Counted from the stretch's first letter, positions 48,765-59,186 are shown. The stretch is DNA of 64,000 nucleotides from G039954875 sp039954875 (GCA_039954875.1 CP157202.1:62001-126000), one strand, 5' to 3'. The notes: a model not told the origin generated them from the sequence alone. Numbers and translations are program-made.

Positions 48765-49346
48765 ATGGAATTTATAAAATCTCTAGCCAGTTGTTTTATG
48801 GTATTGTTCAGTATCATAGATATCTTAGGGAATGCTCCTGTTATCCTAAATTTTAAATCCAAGGGGAGTGTGATAGATTCTAAAAAGATAGTATGGGTCG
48901 CATTGAGTATTTTTCTATCTTTTCTATTTTTAGGTCAATCGATTTTAGATATCATTGGTATTGACGTGAATTCTTTTTCTGTGGCAGGGTCTATTGTTTT
49001 GTTTTTCATTGCTCTGGAGATGATCTTGGGTGTGGAATTTCATAAGATGGCAGAACATGCTCAACCTTCTGTTGTACCGATTGCTTTTCCGTTGATTGCT
49101 GGCCCAGGCTCTTTGACCACACTGATCTCATTGCGTGCCGCTTATAGCGTGGAAGTTATTATCTTGGCATTGGTATTGAATATGTTGGTAGCTTATTTTG
49201 TGATCGAAAGGTCTGATGCTATTGCCGTGAAGCTTGGTCAAGATGGATTGAACGTTTTGAAAAAAATATTTGGGATTATCTTGTTAGCTTTTGCCGTGAA
49301 ACTTTTTGCAGCCAATGCTTATGAATTATTCAAATCAAAGTCATGA
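48765..49346 (+). CDS. MarC family integral membrane protein
   Basis: MarC proteins are six-helix inner-membrane proteins of unsettled function; the E. coli gene is near marRAB but is not a proven drug pump. The 193 residues hold about six hydrophobic segments; PLIAGPGSLTTLI is the family signature, with FSIIDILGNAPVI near the start. ATG 48765. The stop overlaps the next small gene (ATGA), so the two form an operon. The frame is clean. Confidence 0.93.
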   Translation: MEFIKSLASCFMVLFSIIDILGNAPVILNFKSKGSVIDSKKIVWVALSIFLSFLFLGQSILDIIGIDVNSFSVAGSIVLFFIALEMILGVEFHKMAEHAQPSVVPIAFPLIAGPGSLTTLISLRAAYSVEVIILALVLNMLVAYFVIERSDAIAVKLGQDGLNVLKKIFGIILLAFAVKLFAANAYELFKSKS

Positions 49347-49537
49347 GAACGTTTTTATACATCATCTTGGGAGGTTTTGTTTTCTTGTTGGGGACTCAGC
49401 TGTATTTGATGTTTTGGAAAGCTGCTTCAGAAGATCAGGGGTGTCACCTCATAGGTGTTATGGGAGCTTCGTGTGGGATTTTGTTGGTGACGGTCTATTT
49501 GTTGCTTCAACGTATCCGCGAAAGAATACTTAAATAG
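49343..49537 (+). CDS. Small two-helix membrane protein downstream of marC
   Basis: A 64-residue frame starting at ATG 49343, overlapping the marC stop by four bases. It has two hydrophobic segments, residues ~4-25 (FLYIILGGFVFLLGTQLYLM) and ~38-55 (GVMGASCGILLVTVYLLL), with a basic C-terminus (RIRERILK). I do not recognise a family. Overlap with marC and the lack of frame damage support it being real. A second frame at 49306-49533 overlaps it and is less likely. Confidence 0.62.
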   Translation: MRTFLYIILGGFVFLLGTQLYLMFWKAASEDQGCHLIGVMGASCGILLVTVYLLLQRIRERILK

Positions 49538-49558
49538 GCAGCTCAGGAAACTTCTTGG

Positions 49559-49936
49559 TTAGGCCTCTTTTTCGCATAAGCGGTGAAGGATTTTTTTCAT
49601 AACTTCATTTATATCATCAAAACAGGCTAAGGTTTTGCTTGTGTAGATGAACATGAGTTGATAGGATTTATCCATCCTTTGCTCAAGAAGTGTTTTGTTC
49701 AACCGATAGGAGACTCTCAATAGTCGTTTTATGCGGTTTCTGTCAATAGCTCTTTTGAAAAATCTTTTGGAAACCGATACCCCGATCTTGGATCGGTCGG
49801 GCCCTTGAAGTCTGTGTTCGATATAAATGATGCGCAGGCTATCATTTGAGAATGAACGTCCCTTCTTGAAAAGTGCTTCGATGCATATTTTTCCTCTAAG
49901 TCGTTCGGATTTTCTGAGTTTTTGACCACCAGTCAT
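49559..49936 (-). CDS. rnpA: Ribonuclease P protein component
   Basis: RnpA is the protein cofactor of the RNase P ribozyme, which matures tRNA 5' ends. The 125 residues begin MTGGQKLRKSERLRG at ATG 49936 (two codons after an in-frame TTG at 49942) and contain the signature RAIDRNRIKRLLRVSYR and KIGVSVSKRFFKRA. The catalytic RNA is not in this window, nor is rpmH next to it. The dead fbp lies directly upstream. Confidence 0.95.
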   Translation of the reverse strand: MTGGQKLRKSERLRGKICIEALFKKGRSFSNDSLRIIYIEHRLQGPDRSKIGVSVSKRFFKRAIDRNRIKRLLRVSYRLNKTLLEQRMDKSYQLMFIYTSKTLACFDDINEVMKKILHRLCEKEA

Positions 49937-49989
49937 GGTCAATAAAAATAGATTTTTTTGTTATATGAAACCCTTCCTGGAGATGTTTT

Positions 49990-51019
49990 CGTAAAATTAT
50001 TTCTTTCTACCTCAGTCATGATTGACAAAGATCTCAGCTTTATTAACCAGTTCGGCCGATCCACAAAAAAAGGACACGTTGGTGCAAAATTGTGGGTTGG
50101 ATGTCTAAGATTTGTGACTGTCCATCCAAGAAGCCCTTCCGCCTGCATACTTGGGGCCAAGAAGGCCATGGGATTGAATGCGTACAAGAGTCGCAGATTT
50201 TCTTGTGGAGATTCGGTACTGGTAGAATAGATATAAATTCCCGTTTTTGATCATATTCCTATGAAAGTCGGCCACCAAAGATCCTGTATGACCTGCCGTG
50301 TAAGGTCTATCTTCTTCCTCCTTTTGACAATATTTGATGAAGTCTTTGACCCCTTGTGGGAAGTGGACGTAACTATCCTTATTGACGGAGTATATCTTCT
50401 CCTTTTTTGAGAAATGGATATTGGGATAAAATAAGTATAAAGTCCCTAAAAGACGGATCTAGTGTAAAACCATTTACTCCGTGATTTGTAGTATATACTA
50501 AATATAATAGATGAGACGTAGATGATATACTTGGTGGCTACTTGTCGATGTCAGGGTTGTAAAAAATCCTCTTATAGTCATAGGAGTATTTAGTGGTGGG
50601 ATTCGTGTATATATGGAAAAAATGGTATTGATAGAGATATTTACATTGATATTGGATGAGCCATCGAGCTGATTGATCAAGACTATGTACTTATTTTGAT
50701 GTGCATTTTGTTGATTACCTATCGGTATAAAATCTTCATCTTCTTCTGACGTAATCCCACAGACTACATTGCGCTGTGTGAGAGTGTCGATGAATGCATG
50801 ATGGGAGAAATGATCTAATTTTTGTTGCATTTATCCGTGTACTTTTGTCACGCCAGTGTTTTAGAGGATATCGGCCAATCCGGCTTTGTTAACTTCAAGG
50901 TTGACTACTTTTTATGCTAGCTTTATCGCACTGAGAAAACGGGAAAGTTCTCCGGTAGGACACGAGGATTGACTTGATATTTCGATGATAAATTCACCGA
51001 GTGTATAGATTTTTTGCAT
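49990..51019 (-). pseudogene. fbp: Class I fructose-1,6-bisphosphatase, decayed
   Basis: FBPase is the committed step of gluconeogenesis. ATG 51019 begins MQKIYTLGEFIIEIS, then after shifts TGELSRFLSAIKLA and VVNLEVNKAGLADIL. A 110-codon piece (50830-50498) carries QQKLDHFSHHAFIDTL, VVCGITSEEDEDFIPI, QLDGSSNINVNISINTIFSIY (in part; family DPLDGSSNIDxN, here N-Q-L-D-G-S). The C-terminal AFNPMAFLA is near 50165-50190. Several frameshifts and stops make it dead. Confidence 0.9.
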
Positions 51020-51212
51020 TGATGATAGGTTAAACTGTAAGGGTCTAATTTCTGGAAAAAATCATTAAAGTCAAAAAAACTAAGAAAATTGCATTTGGCT
51101 ACCTTTGCTTCGCCCTAGATGATTTTTGAAATGATTTACCGACTTGTAGGCAGAAGAGGATTTTATAAAAAAAATGTTATTTTGTGCTATTATCAGAGAT
51201 TAAAGTATAAGA

Positions 51213-52457
51213 ATTGAAGATAAAGGTATACAAATTTTTAGGAGCTTATGTCAAAGATGTTGAAGATGTTAAACATGTGGCGCGTGTCCTGAAAATAGTG
51301 GGTTGTGAAAAAAACATTTATGATATTTTCGGCTATTGGTAAGACCACCAATGCTTTGAAGAAAGTTGTCAGGCGCTATTTTGTACAGGAGGCTACCGAC
51401 ACCAAAATTGATGAGATTACACAAAATCATCTTAGGATCGCTACTAAGGATGCTATTATTCGAGAGATTGAGGTGTTTTTTGATGACTTAAGGGCTTTCT
51501 TGCGGCGTAATAAATCTCCGAAATATAATTTTATCTATGATCAGGTGATTAGCGCTGGTGAACTGATCTCGACAAAGATCTTTAGTTAATACCTTAAACT
51601 GATAGGCATCCAAAACACTTGGATATATGTATGTGATTATATTAAAATAGACAGCTCCTATTGAGAAGCACATTTGGATTGGGAAGCAATTGCCAAGCAC
51701 ATCCGTATATTCGATAATGATCGGTTTTATATAATTCAGGGGTTTTTAGGCTCGGACTACAACCGTTTTATGACGACCTTAGGCATAAAAGGTTCTGATT
51801 ATACGACGATTATTTTTGCTTATTGCTTGTATGTAGAGAGCTCGACTATCTGGAAAGACGTATCAGGGGTGTTGAATTTAGATCCACATTACTTCCCCAA
51901 TGCAAAGCTATTATACCGTATTTATTATGAAGAAGCCATTGAGTTTGCTTATCATGGCGTTTCTGTCATTCATCCAAAGACTTTGAAACCTTTGCAAGAG
52001 AAATGTATCCCAATTTATGTATGTTCTTTTTTTCAATTTGGGCCGCCAGGTATTGTAGTGACTCATGTGCCCTCTAAAGAACCATTACCTCTTTGTTGTA
52101 TTGTGAAAAAGGCTCAGATCTTATTGTCATTTTTGAGCAGAGATTTTTCATTTATTGTAGAGAAGGATCTTAGCAAATTGTTTAGATGTTTTGCTGAGCA
52201 TTTCATCAAGGTAAATTTGATCCAAAGTTTAGAGATCAGTTTTTCAGTTTACGTGGAGAATCAATTTTGCCAATTGAATCTTCTCTTAGAAAAAAAATTA
52301 GTTTTAGGTACAAAATCACAATGTCAAAAGAGATCTCTTTATATACGATACAACATAACATTATGATGAGGTGATTTTAGCAAAAGTCATCGGTGAAAAA
52401 TTGGTTTTATTACGTCAGCTCACTACCAATACCGCCCAATGGATAGTCAAAGAATAA
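51213..52457 (+). pseudogene. lysC: Aspartate kinase, decayed
   Basis: LysC phosphorylates aspartate for lysine, methionine and threonine synthesis, and diaminopimelate. The start reads MKIKVYKFLGAYVKDVEDVK, where the family KFGGTS is lost. FMIFSAIGKTTNALKKVV (51318-51372) and VISAGELISTKI (~51545) follow. The 51674-52366 part has SDYTTIIFAYCLYVESSTIWKD, GVLNLDPHYFPNAKLLYRI and YHGVSVIHPKTLKPLQEK in good shape, then an ACT-like tail. Frameshifts at ~51300, 51590 and 52320 disconnect the parts. It follows fbp divergently, a known neighbour pair. Confidence 0.88.
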
Positions 52458-52458
52458 T

Positions 52459-54257
52459 AGCACTCGTTACATAAGAAGAAGTTAAAAAAGTTGTCGGGTT
52501 GATCCGTTATGCTAAGCTGGGGGATTGGATCAGCCAGGGAGCGATGTTTTTTCGACTTTATCAGCTCAATGGGATCTATGAAAAACTTAAGTATCTTTCA
52601 GGAGAAGATTTTTTAACGGTTTTATTGGAAGAGTTTCAACTCTGCTACGAGATACATGAAGAAGATCTCAAGCGTATTCCTAAAGAAGTCCCATTTATTA
52701 CAGTATCTAACCATCCTTTAGGAGCTATTGACGGTATCTTCTTGATGAAAGTTCTCTCGAGACTACGACTTGATTATAAGGTGATGGCTAATTTTTTGTT
52801 CGATAGTATCAAACCCATCCAGCCATACATCTTTCCTGTAAATTCTTTTGAAAATCATGAAAAATCTAGTCTTTCGAGTATTAGATAAATGTTTCGTTAT
52901 CTCAAGCAAGGGCATCCTATAGGTATGTTTCCAGCAGGAGAGGTTTCTTCGATCCAAAAAGATACCAATGAGATCTCTGACCGGCCATGGCAAGAGCCAG
53001 CCATCAAGTTTATCAAAAAAGCACAAGTGCCTATGATTCTTATCTATTTTCACGGACGTAATAGTAGGTTTTTTTTATCACTTAGCCAAGTGGGAGGAAC
53101 GTCTTAGGACAGCTATGCTCCCATCTGAAATGTTTCGACAAAAATGTAAGACCTTCTACATGCGCATCAGTAATCTTATTTTGCCCAAACAGTGCGAAGA
53201 GATGGAAAGCAATGCAGAACTCACAAGATTTTTGCGGAGGAAAACCTATGTGCTGGCCAATATGTATGGTAAAAAAATAGAATCTAAGCCTATAAGGAGC
53301 AACTTATTTTTTGGAAGAGTAGTAAGAAGCTTAAAGAGATCTTTCCGCCCGTATCTATTGATTTGATCCAAAAGGAGCTTGATAACTTATATTCGAACGA
53401 TTTACTTTTCAGGAATACCCATTATGAGATATTTTTTACTTCGGCTGCTAAGATTCCACATATACTGACTGAGATTGGACGCTTGAAAGAAGTAACTTTT
53501 CGCGAGGTAGGTCAAGGGACGAATAAAGCTATCGATCTCGATAAATATGACCAATACTATCACCATTTGTTTTTATGGAACAAAGCCCAAAAATAATTAG
53601 TCGGAGTCTATAGGATGGGATTTGGGAAAGAAATATTTGAAAAACATGGTATAAAAGGATTTTATTTGGCTAAATTTTTCATCTTCGATCTATAAATGCA
53701 TCCTTTCTTCCATAAAGCTATCGAAATGGGAAGAGCCTTTCTAGTGAAGGAATATCAGTAGAAACCATTACCCTTGTTTTTGCTCTGGAGGGGGATATTG
53801 CATTTGACCCTGCGTCATCCTGAATATCAGTATTTGATAGGAGCGGTGGATATTGGTAGCCAATTTTCCGATTTTTTCATATCGGTGATGGTAGAATTTA
53901 TAAAATCTCATTTTTACGATCCTTTCGTAGCACAATACGTCCGTCCAAAAAATACCTACAAGGTCCGTGTGAAATACGCTGACAAGGCTTTCATCTTTTG
54001 ATGAGTCCAAAGCTGATTTGAATAAATTTGATAAGCTAATAGATGAAATCGAGCCAGGCAATCTGCGTCTACTCATCCTGATTAAAAAATATATCAAACA
54101 GAATGCTTGCGTAATCGCCTTCAATGTAGACTCTAAGTTTAACGATTCGACCGATGAATTGATGTATATTCGCATTGCTGACTCACCTGAAAACACTGTA
54201 AAGCCCGTTATTGAAGAGTTTCATGCTGGGCTTGAAATAAGAAGAAATTATTTGTAA
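52459..54257 (+). pseudogene. Bifunctional lipid acyltransferase (OlsF-type), decayed
   Basis: Two domains are visible. The first is a lysophospholipid-type acyltransferase: FITVSNHPLGAIDGIFLMK (~52695-52750) and GMFPAGEVSS (~52922-52950). The second is a GNAT/hemolysin-like N-acyltransferase: NTHYEIFFTSAAKIPHILTE, LKEVTFREVGQGTNKAIDLD (~53415-53545), with later parts SQFSDFF, VMVEFIKSHFYDPFVAQYV. This order fits OlsF-type proteins that make ornithine or similar amino-acid lipids in Bacteroidota; the substrate here is inference. At least five frameshifts break it (near 52887, 53107, 53350, 53600 and 54000). Confidence 0.72.
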
Positions 54258-54300
54258 CAAAATGACGAAAAGCCTGAGGATAAATAGGGGCTAAAAAAAA

Positions 54301-54770
54301 TGATTATGAGGAAAGTTTTTATTCTATCGGTACTTTTCCTGATGTGCCTTTAATGATGCAATGACGGTCGCAACGATTGTGTGCTTGCCCTTGGTGCCTA
54401 TGTCTACGATCAAATTTCTTTCAATATATGTTAATTTTAATCAATAAATTAATGAGTAAGTTCGGACTTATCTAAATGTTTCAGGTACTGGTGATGGCCT
54501 GATCATCGTGAGAGTTTGGAATTATTATAAGGCCTATGGCTGTAATCCCCCTCATCTCTGCCCAGGGCAGAGGATACATGGCTCAAAGTAAAACATTATT
54601 TTATCATATATATCTTCCTAAGGATCAAGCTAAATGGGATCTTTCTGGGATATCTTTTGGTTTTATCTGTCATTTGATCTAATAACCACACGTTTGGCAT
54701 GCCCCCCAAAATAGAGAGTTTATCTATCCAATTGGTGAGATGAGAAGGGAGAGGTAGGAGACTTAGTAGT
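54301..54770 (+). pseudogene. Small secreted lipoprotein, decayed
   Basis: ATG 54301 begins MIMRKVFILSVLFLMCL, a lipoprotein-like signal, followed by stops. Later frames give VSGTGDGLIIVRVWNYYKAYGC, CPGQ and LACPPK, a spacing of Cys residues that resembles Rieske-fold lipoproteins of unknown function in Bacteroidota. The identification is weak; the decay is clear. Confidence 0.35.
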
Positions 54771-54783
54771 CAGTTGATGAGCG

Positions 54784-55659
54784 TCAAGGGTGATGGCTTA
54801 GCCCATTTATGGCCTCGATTTTTTCAACCTTGTCAGGGAAGAAATTTTTCAAGATATTTTCTACTCCTTCTTTCAATGTGATCACCGAAGATGGGCAGCC
54901 ACTACAAGCGCCTTGGAGAAACATTTTTACTGTTTTGGTGTCTTCATTAAAGCCAGCCAAGCGAATATTCCCACCATCCTGAACTATCATAGGAGTGACG
55001 TATTCGTCCAGGACAGTGAGGATATTTTTTTCCATTGTTGAGTATGCACGATGATTATCAGGGTAGTTCCACTCGGCTTTAAGTACTTCTTTACCCTCTT
55101 GAAGGTATTGTGCGATGTAGTCTCTCAAATCAAAACAGACGGAACCCCAATCGATCCCTTTGCTCTTGGTGATAGAGATGTAATTACCTAAGAAGAAAAT
55201 TTCTCTGATGAATGGGAAATGAAAGAGCTCTTCGGCCAGGGAAGATCTATAGACTTGTTCCTTACTTTTGATTTCTATCATATTAGGGGCTAAGATTTGA
55301 TTGGCTACGAATTTCATCACATCGGGATTGGGCGTCATCTCGACATAGACTGAGATGAGCCGTTTTTTGATTATTTCGCTGATGATCAGCCTCTGGCCAC
55401 TATTCAAATGATTTGCGATGATGGTTTTTAGTTCTTCTACAACATCGAACCATTCCACAAGATTATTTTTCTCTATGGCGATGAAGTTAGCTGTGATGAA
55501 TACTTTTTTTGTAAAAGGATATTGCAACAATTGCTTGGCTAAAGGTGAATTTTGGGCTTCATCTGTTGTTTGAAATTCATAGCTTTCTTCAGTGAGCACC
55601 TCCCCTGCAACAAACTTGATGATGTGTGGCAACGCAGTGTTTTCAACGTATAGGATCAT
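54784..55659 (-). CDS. NifU/Nfu-type Fe-S cluster carrier with two Nfu N-domains
   Basis: Nfu proteins carry Fe-S clusters to target enzymes. The 291 residues contain two copies of the Nfu N-terminal domain: residues ~1-90 (ALPHIIKFVAGEVL) and ~103-190 (TPNPDVMKFVANQIL), then a NifU C-domain (~210-285) with GACSGCPSS, the C-x-x-C that binds the cluster. The first copy has lost the T-P-N-P motif. ATG 55659. It would serve hemW or lipoate synthesis; no other isc/suf gene is in view. Confidence 0.92.
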   Translation of the reverse strand: MILYVENTALPHIIKFVAGEVLTEESYEFQTTDEAQNSPLAKQLLQYPFTKKVFITANFIAIEKNNLVEWFDVVEELKTIIANHLNSGQRLIISEIIKKRLISVYVEMTPNPDVMKFVANQILAPNMIEIKSKEQVYRSSLAEELFHFPFIREIFFLGNYISITKSKGIDWGSVCFDLRDYIAQYLQEGKEVLKAEWNYPDNHRAYSTMEKNILTVLDEYVTPMIVQDGGNIRLAGFNEDTKTVKMFLQGACSGCPSSVITLKEGVENILKNFFPDKVEKIEAINGLSHHP

Positions 55660-56456
55660 GATCGGGTGGGGATTAGTCAGCGACTACAAATTTATGTTTT
55701 ATTTACCTTCTGACAGTTCTTCTTGTTATCCTTTTTATTAATAAGGAATTAGGGTATTTATGTTATTATTATTTAGTTTTTTTTTGTATTATCTCTTGAA
55801 TTTATTCTTACCATATTTAGATTGATATTTAGGGTTTAAGCATCGTGTTTATTGTCTTCTTTAATAATAAAAAATCACCTTTTGTTTTAAGAATAATAAT
55901 AAGTAATTGATAGGCTGTTGTAATTTAATTTATTGTAAAATAGTGTATTAGGATATTTAATTTGTTTAAAGTTTAAAAATATAAGAATGATAAAAGTTAC
56001 TCGTTGATGATGAGGATATTTCAAAATGAAAAAGTTATCTCAAAGTGTTTTTGAGATACTCTTCTACGAGAGTCTTTACTTCTTCTTTTTATAAAAGTCT
56101 ATACTTTCAGTTATGAAGTCTTTTTGGTAAGCGCATGATGGACGATACCTTTCAAATATATATAAAATCTGAGGAACTATCTTGAGTATATTTTTTTGGC
56201 AAAAACTGTTGTGTTAGGTAAAAAAGAAATGTTTATTTAATAAAAAATTACTTTTAAAGTAATGTGAACAGATCAATCTCAAACTTTTGTATGATTTGTA
56301 TCCAGTAATGTTAAAAGACTTTATTCGGTGGGTAAAAAAATAGATATTCTTATTACCTTTTTGTAGGGGATAATTTTTTTATTTCCTGTCGAGCCTGTCA
56401 AAAAAAGAATCCGTGGCAAGGGGTTACCTAAGAAGGAAAAGCCGGAGAAGACGGTC
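55660..56456. other. AT-rich gap, no gene assigned
   Basis: 55740-56000 is mostly A/T with short runs. From 56330 a frame on the plus strand with a hydrophobic start (IDILITFL, stop, IIFLFPVEPVKKRI) leads into the frame at 56457, so a broken lipoprotein gene may begin here. Nothing else is supportable. Confidence 0.35.
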
Positions 56457-56699
56457 ATGATTCCCAGGAATGTTACTATCACCCATGTAGTGATCACATC
56501 CGAAGGAGATTTTGTGGGAAAAATTTATCATACGACTATTGCACAACTCGATGAAGCTTTAAAAGCGTTGGCTGTATACTATAGTGCTAGTTATGGTAGC
56601 AACTCCTTTAATAATAGTTGTGACCTAACTCAAGCATTGGGACTTGGTAAGCAAGGCTCTGAGGCTAACAAAGCTTTGATTCGAAAGTGGTTCATCTAA
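56457..56699 (+). CDS. Unrecognised small protein, possibly the end of a broken lipoprotein gene
   Basis: Eighty codons open from ATG 56457: MIPRNVTITHVVITSEGDFV then KIYHTTIAQLDEALKALAVY. The frame stays open upstream into a Lys-rich segment (KKRIRGKGLPKKEKPEKTV) back to about 56376. I do not recognise a family. The amphipathic helix and Ser/Asn-rich part look protein-like, but it may be a remnant. Confidence 0.35.
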   Translation: MIPRNVTITHVVITSEGDFVGKIYHTTIAQLDEALKALAVYYSASYGSNSFNNSCDLTQALGLGKQGSEANKALIRKWFI

Positions 56700-56972
56700 T
56701 ATTTTCCCCTTGGGGGAAATGAAAAACGTCCTCTATACTCTCAATTCAGGCACCTCATAATTTAAAGACTATAAAATATTAACTTTTGAAAGAAAGAATG
56801 ATATGGTTGATGTTATATTCATTTTGGTGAGCTATTCCCGAGGTGTAATTATGAAGATCTATAATGGCACGATCGATATAAGGTCAAACTGTAGAGGATC
56901 ACGGTATTGAAATAACATAAATATTCTCAAAAGTCCGCTATTGGAGAGATATTTATTCATTAGCCCAAAGAG

Positions 56973-57779
56973 TTAAGGATTCAAATCTTGCAATTGTAAA
57001 GTGATTTTCTGTCCAAAAAATATTTTTGCTTGACGTTCAAAAGCATCTGTCAAAGCCGAGACGTAAAAAAGGTCTTTTTTCAAGAGACATTCAGATAAAA
57101 GCTTTAAGTCGGCTAGGCATCGATAGATCTGGTCGGCTATGATCCGGGGTGTGTCGATCATACGGATTCGTCCGTCGTAAAAATTTTGGATCTCTCTCTT
57201 GATGATGGGATAGTGTGTGCAAGCCAGTATTAATGTATCTATGCCTTTCAGTTCCTTTTGGCTTAGATAATGACTCACTACAGCGTGTGATATTTCATGG
57301 TTTTGAAACCCCTCTTCGATCATCGGAGCAAGCAGAGGTGTGGCCATTTGGACAATTTCTAAATGAGGATGACGTTTTTTTATAGCTCTGCGATAGACAT
57401 CCGATTGCACAGTAGCCCGTGTAGCGATCACTCCTAGTTTATGATGTGCTGCAAAAGTGAGGCTTTCTATCACAGGATCGATCACATCAAACACATGAAC
57501 TCTTTGGGGTACTTCTTGTTTTATTATTCGTAATGCGTTGGAAGAAGCTGAATTACAAGCGATTACTATGGATTTACATCCCTCTCGGATCAAAAATCGT
57601 GTAATCTTTTGGGTATATGTCTCGATGAGTAGCTTTGACTTGTCTCCATAAGGCATGTGCCTGGTATCGCCGAAATAAATGAGTTGTTCTTCGGGCATAC
57701 GCTGTTTGATAGCTTGCGCTACGGTAAGTCCTCCTACACCCGAATCAAAAATGCCTATCGGTGCCGACGGATTTATCAT
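56973..57779 (-). CDS. murI: Glutamate racemase
   Basis: MurI makes D-glutamate for peptidoglycan. The 268 residues show IGIFDSGVGGLTVAQAI, YFGDTRHMPYGDKS, the catalytic Cys75 in IACNSAS and Cys187 in LACTHYPII, in the right places. ATG 57779 lies 11 bp after the hemW stop, so they share a transcript. With glmS retained this indicates that a cell wall is still made. Confidence 0.96.
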   Translation of the reverse strand: MINPSAPIGIFDSGVGGLTVAQAIKQRMPEEQLIYFGDTRHMPYGDKSKLLIETYTQKITRFLIREGCKSIVIACNSASSNALRIIKQEVPQRVHVFDVIDPVIESLTFAAHHKLGVIATRATVQSDVYRRAIKKRHPHLEIVQMATPLLAPMIEEGFQNHEISHAVVSHYLSQKELKGIDTLILACTHYPIIKREIQNFYDGRIRMIDTPRIIADQIYRCLADLKLLSECLLKKDLFYVSALTDAFERQAKIFFGQKITLQLQDLNP

Positions 57780-57790
57780 CGCCTAGACTG

Positions 57791-58930
57791 TCATAATTTT
57801 TTTGTAATGAAAAACAAAGCCGCGGCGATACCATCAGCATACAACCAATGTGTTTTGGAGAGTAATAGGTGCTCGCCTTGCCAAGACAAGACCTTTTGTT
57901 GCAAAAACTTTTCTGCTTCTCGTAATAAATGATCATAATATTTCATCCCCCATGATTCTTTGATCCTGTTGAGGTCTACTCCCCAGATGGTACGAAGTCC
58001 CGTCATGATGTGTTCGTTGTAATGATCTGCTGGGGATAGTACCTCGCTTTTTGCAGGGATCAATCCCTCTTTCAAAGCTTTGATATAGTGATGATTGTTC
58101 CGGACATTCCACCGCCTGGTGTGACCATCAAAAGAGTGGGCTGAAGGTCCGATTCCTAGATAAGGGATATTCTTCCAGTAGTTCGTATTGTGTTTGGATA
58201 AATATTGCATTTTTCCAAAATTAGATACCTCATATTGCGTGAATCCTTCGGATGCTATCTTGTCTGTCAAAATCATATATTGTTGTACTTGTCTGTCCTC
58301 ATCTAAGGGAGAGATTTTTTTCGACCGTATCCAATGATGCAATTGAGTCCGAGATTCAACCGTCAAAGCATAAGCGGATAGGTGTGCTATTCCAGAAGCA
58401 AAAGCCTGTTCAAGGTTTTCGAGCCAAACCGTATGAGTTGTCGTCGGCGCGCCATAGATAAGATCGATGCTGATGTTGGAAAAATTCATTTCTTGTGCTT
58501 CGGCGATGCATCGTCGTGACTCCAGTGCCGTGTGAACGCGTCTCATAAACCGAAGGTCTTCATCAGAAAACGATTGCACTCCAATGCTCAGCCTGTTGAT
58601 CCCAGCAGTATATAAAACCTCTAATTTTTCTCTGGAAAGGTCATCTGGGTTGGCTTCTAGTGTGATCTCAATATTTGAGGATAGTTGGTAGTATTTTGTG
58701 ATTGTTTTCAGAAGTACGGTTAATTCTTCACGGCTCAGAAGTGAAGGTGTTCCTCCTCCAAAATAAACACTTTCGACTTTTTGTCCTAACAAAAATGTAC
58801 GACGTAGAATCAGTTCCTGATGCAATGCAGTGATCATCTCTTCTTTCCGACGGAGATCGGTAGAAAAATGAAAATCACAATAGCTACATCTTTTTCTGCA
58901 AAAAGGGATGTGGATGTAAAGTCCTGCCAT
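57791..58930 (-). CDS. hemW: Radical SAM protein HemW (coproporphyrinogen III oxidase-like)
   Basis: HemW is a heme chaperone related to HemN. The radical SAM motif CRKRCSYC (C-x3-C-x2-C) is at residues 11-18 of the preferred protein, followed by YFGGGTPSLL, EANPDDL, NRLSIGVQSF and GYGAPTT-like YGAPTTTH. I choose ATG 58930 (MAGLYIHIPFC, 379 residues), which fits the family; ATG 59029 would add a 33-residue extension that looks non-native. Upstream of murI in one operon. Confidence 0.93.
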   Translation of the reverse strand: MAGLYIHIPFCRKRCSYCDFHFSTDLRRKEEMITALHQELILRRTFLLGQKVESVYFGGGTPSLLSREELTVLLKTITKYYQLSSNIEITLEANPDDLSREKLEVLYTAGINRLSIGVQSFSDEDLRFMRRVHTALESRRCIAEAQEMNFSNISIDLIYGAPTTTHTVWLENLEQAFASGIAHLSAYALTVESRTQLHHWIRSKKISPLDEDRQVQQYMILTDKIASEGFTQYEVSNFGKMQYLSKHNTNYWKNIPYLGIGPSAHSFDGHTRRWNVRNNHHYIKALKEGLIPAKSEVLSPADHYNEHIMTGLRTIWGVDLNRIKESWGMKYYDHLLREAEKFLQQKVLSWQGEHLLLSKTHWLYADGIAAALFFITKKL

Positions 58931-59186
58931 CTGATCTCTTGCTAAAGCACTCCTCAAAAGTAAGCAGGTTTTTAGAATCTTAATTTCTCGCGAAGTAATC
59001 AGCCCCTTATTTTTGAAGATCTTGCTCATAAGATGAGTTTGTTTAAAAAGAAGGTGGTTTGATGTGATGTTGTCATTACCCTAAACTTTGATCGAAAGGG
59101 AGCTGTATGACTTTTCTATCACATTATCTTAATCATATCTTTTTTTTTACTTTTACCTCGGCTGTTGATTGAATGATTTTTATAAT

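Noticed and set aside
49939..50230. Two overlapping frames on opposite strands (82 and 90 codons) upstream of rnpA
   Set aside because: The minus-strand one is the damaged C-terminus of fbp; the plus-strand one is its shadow.
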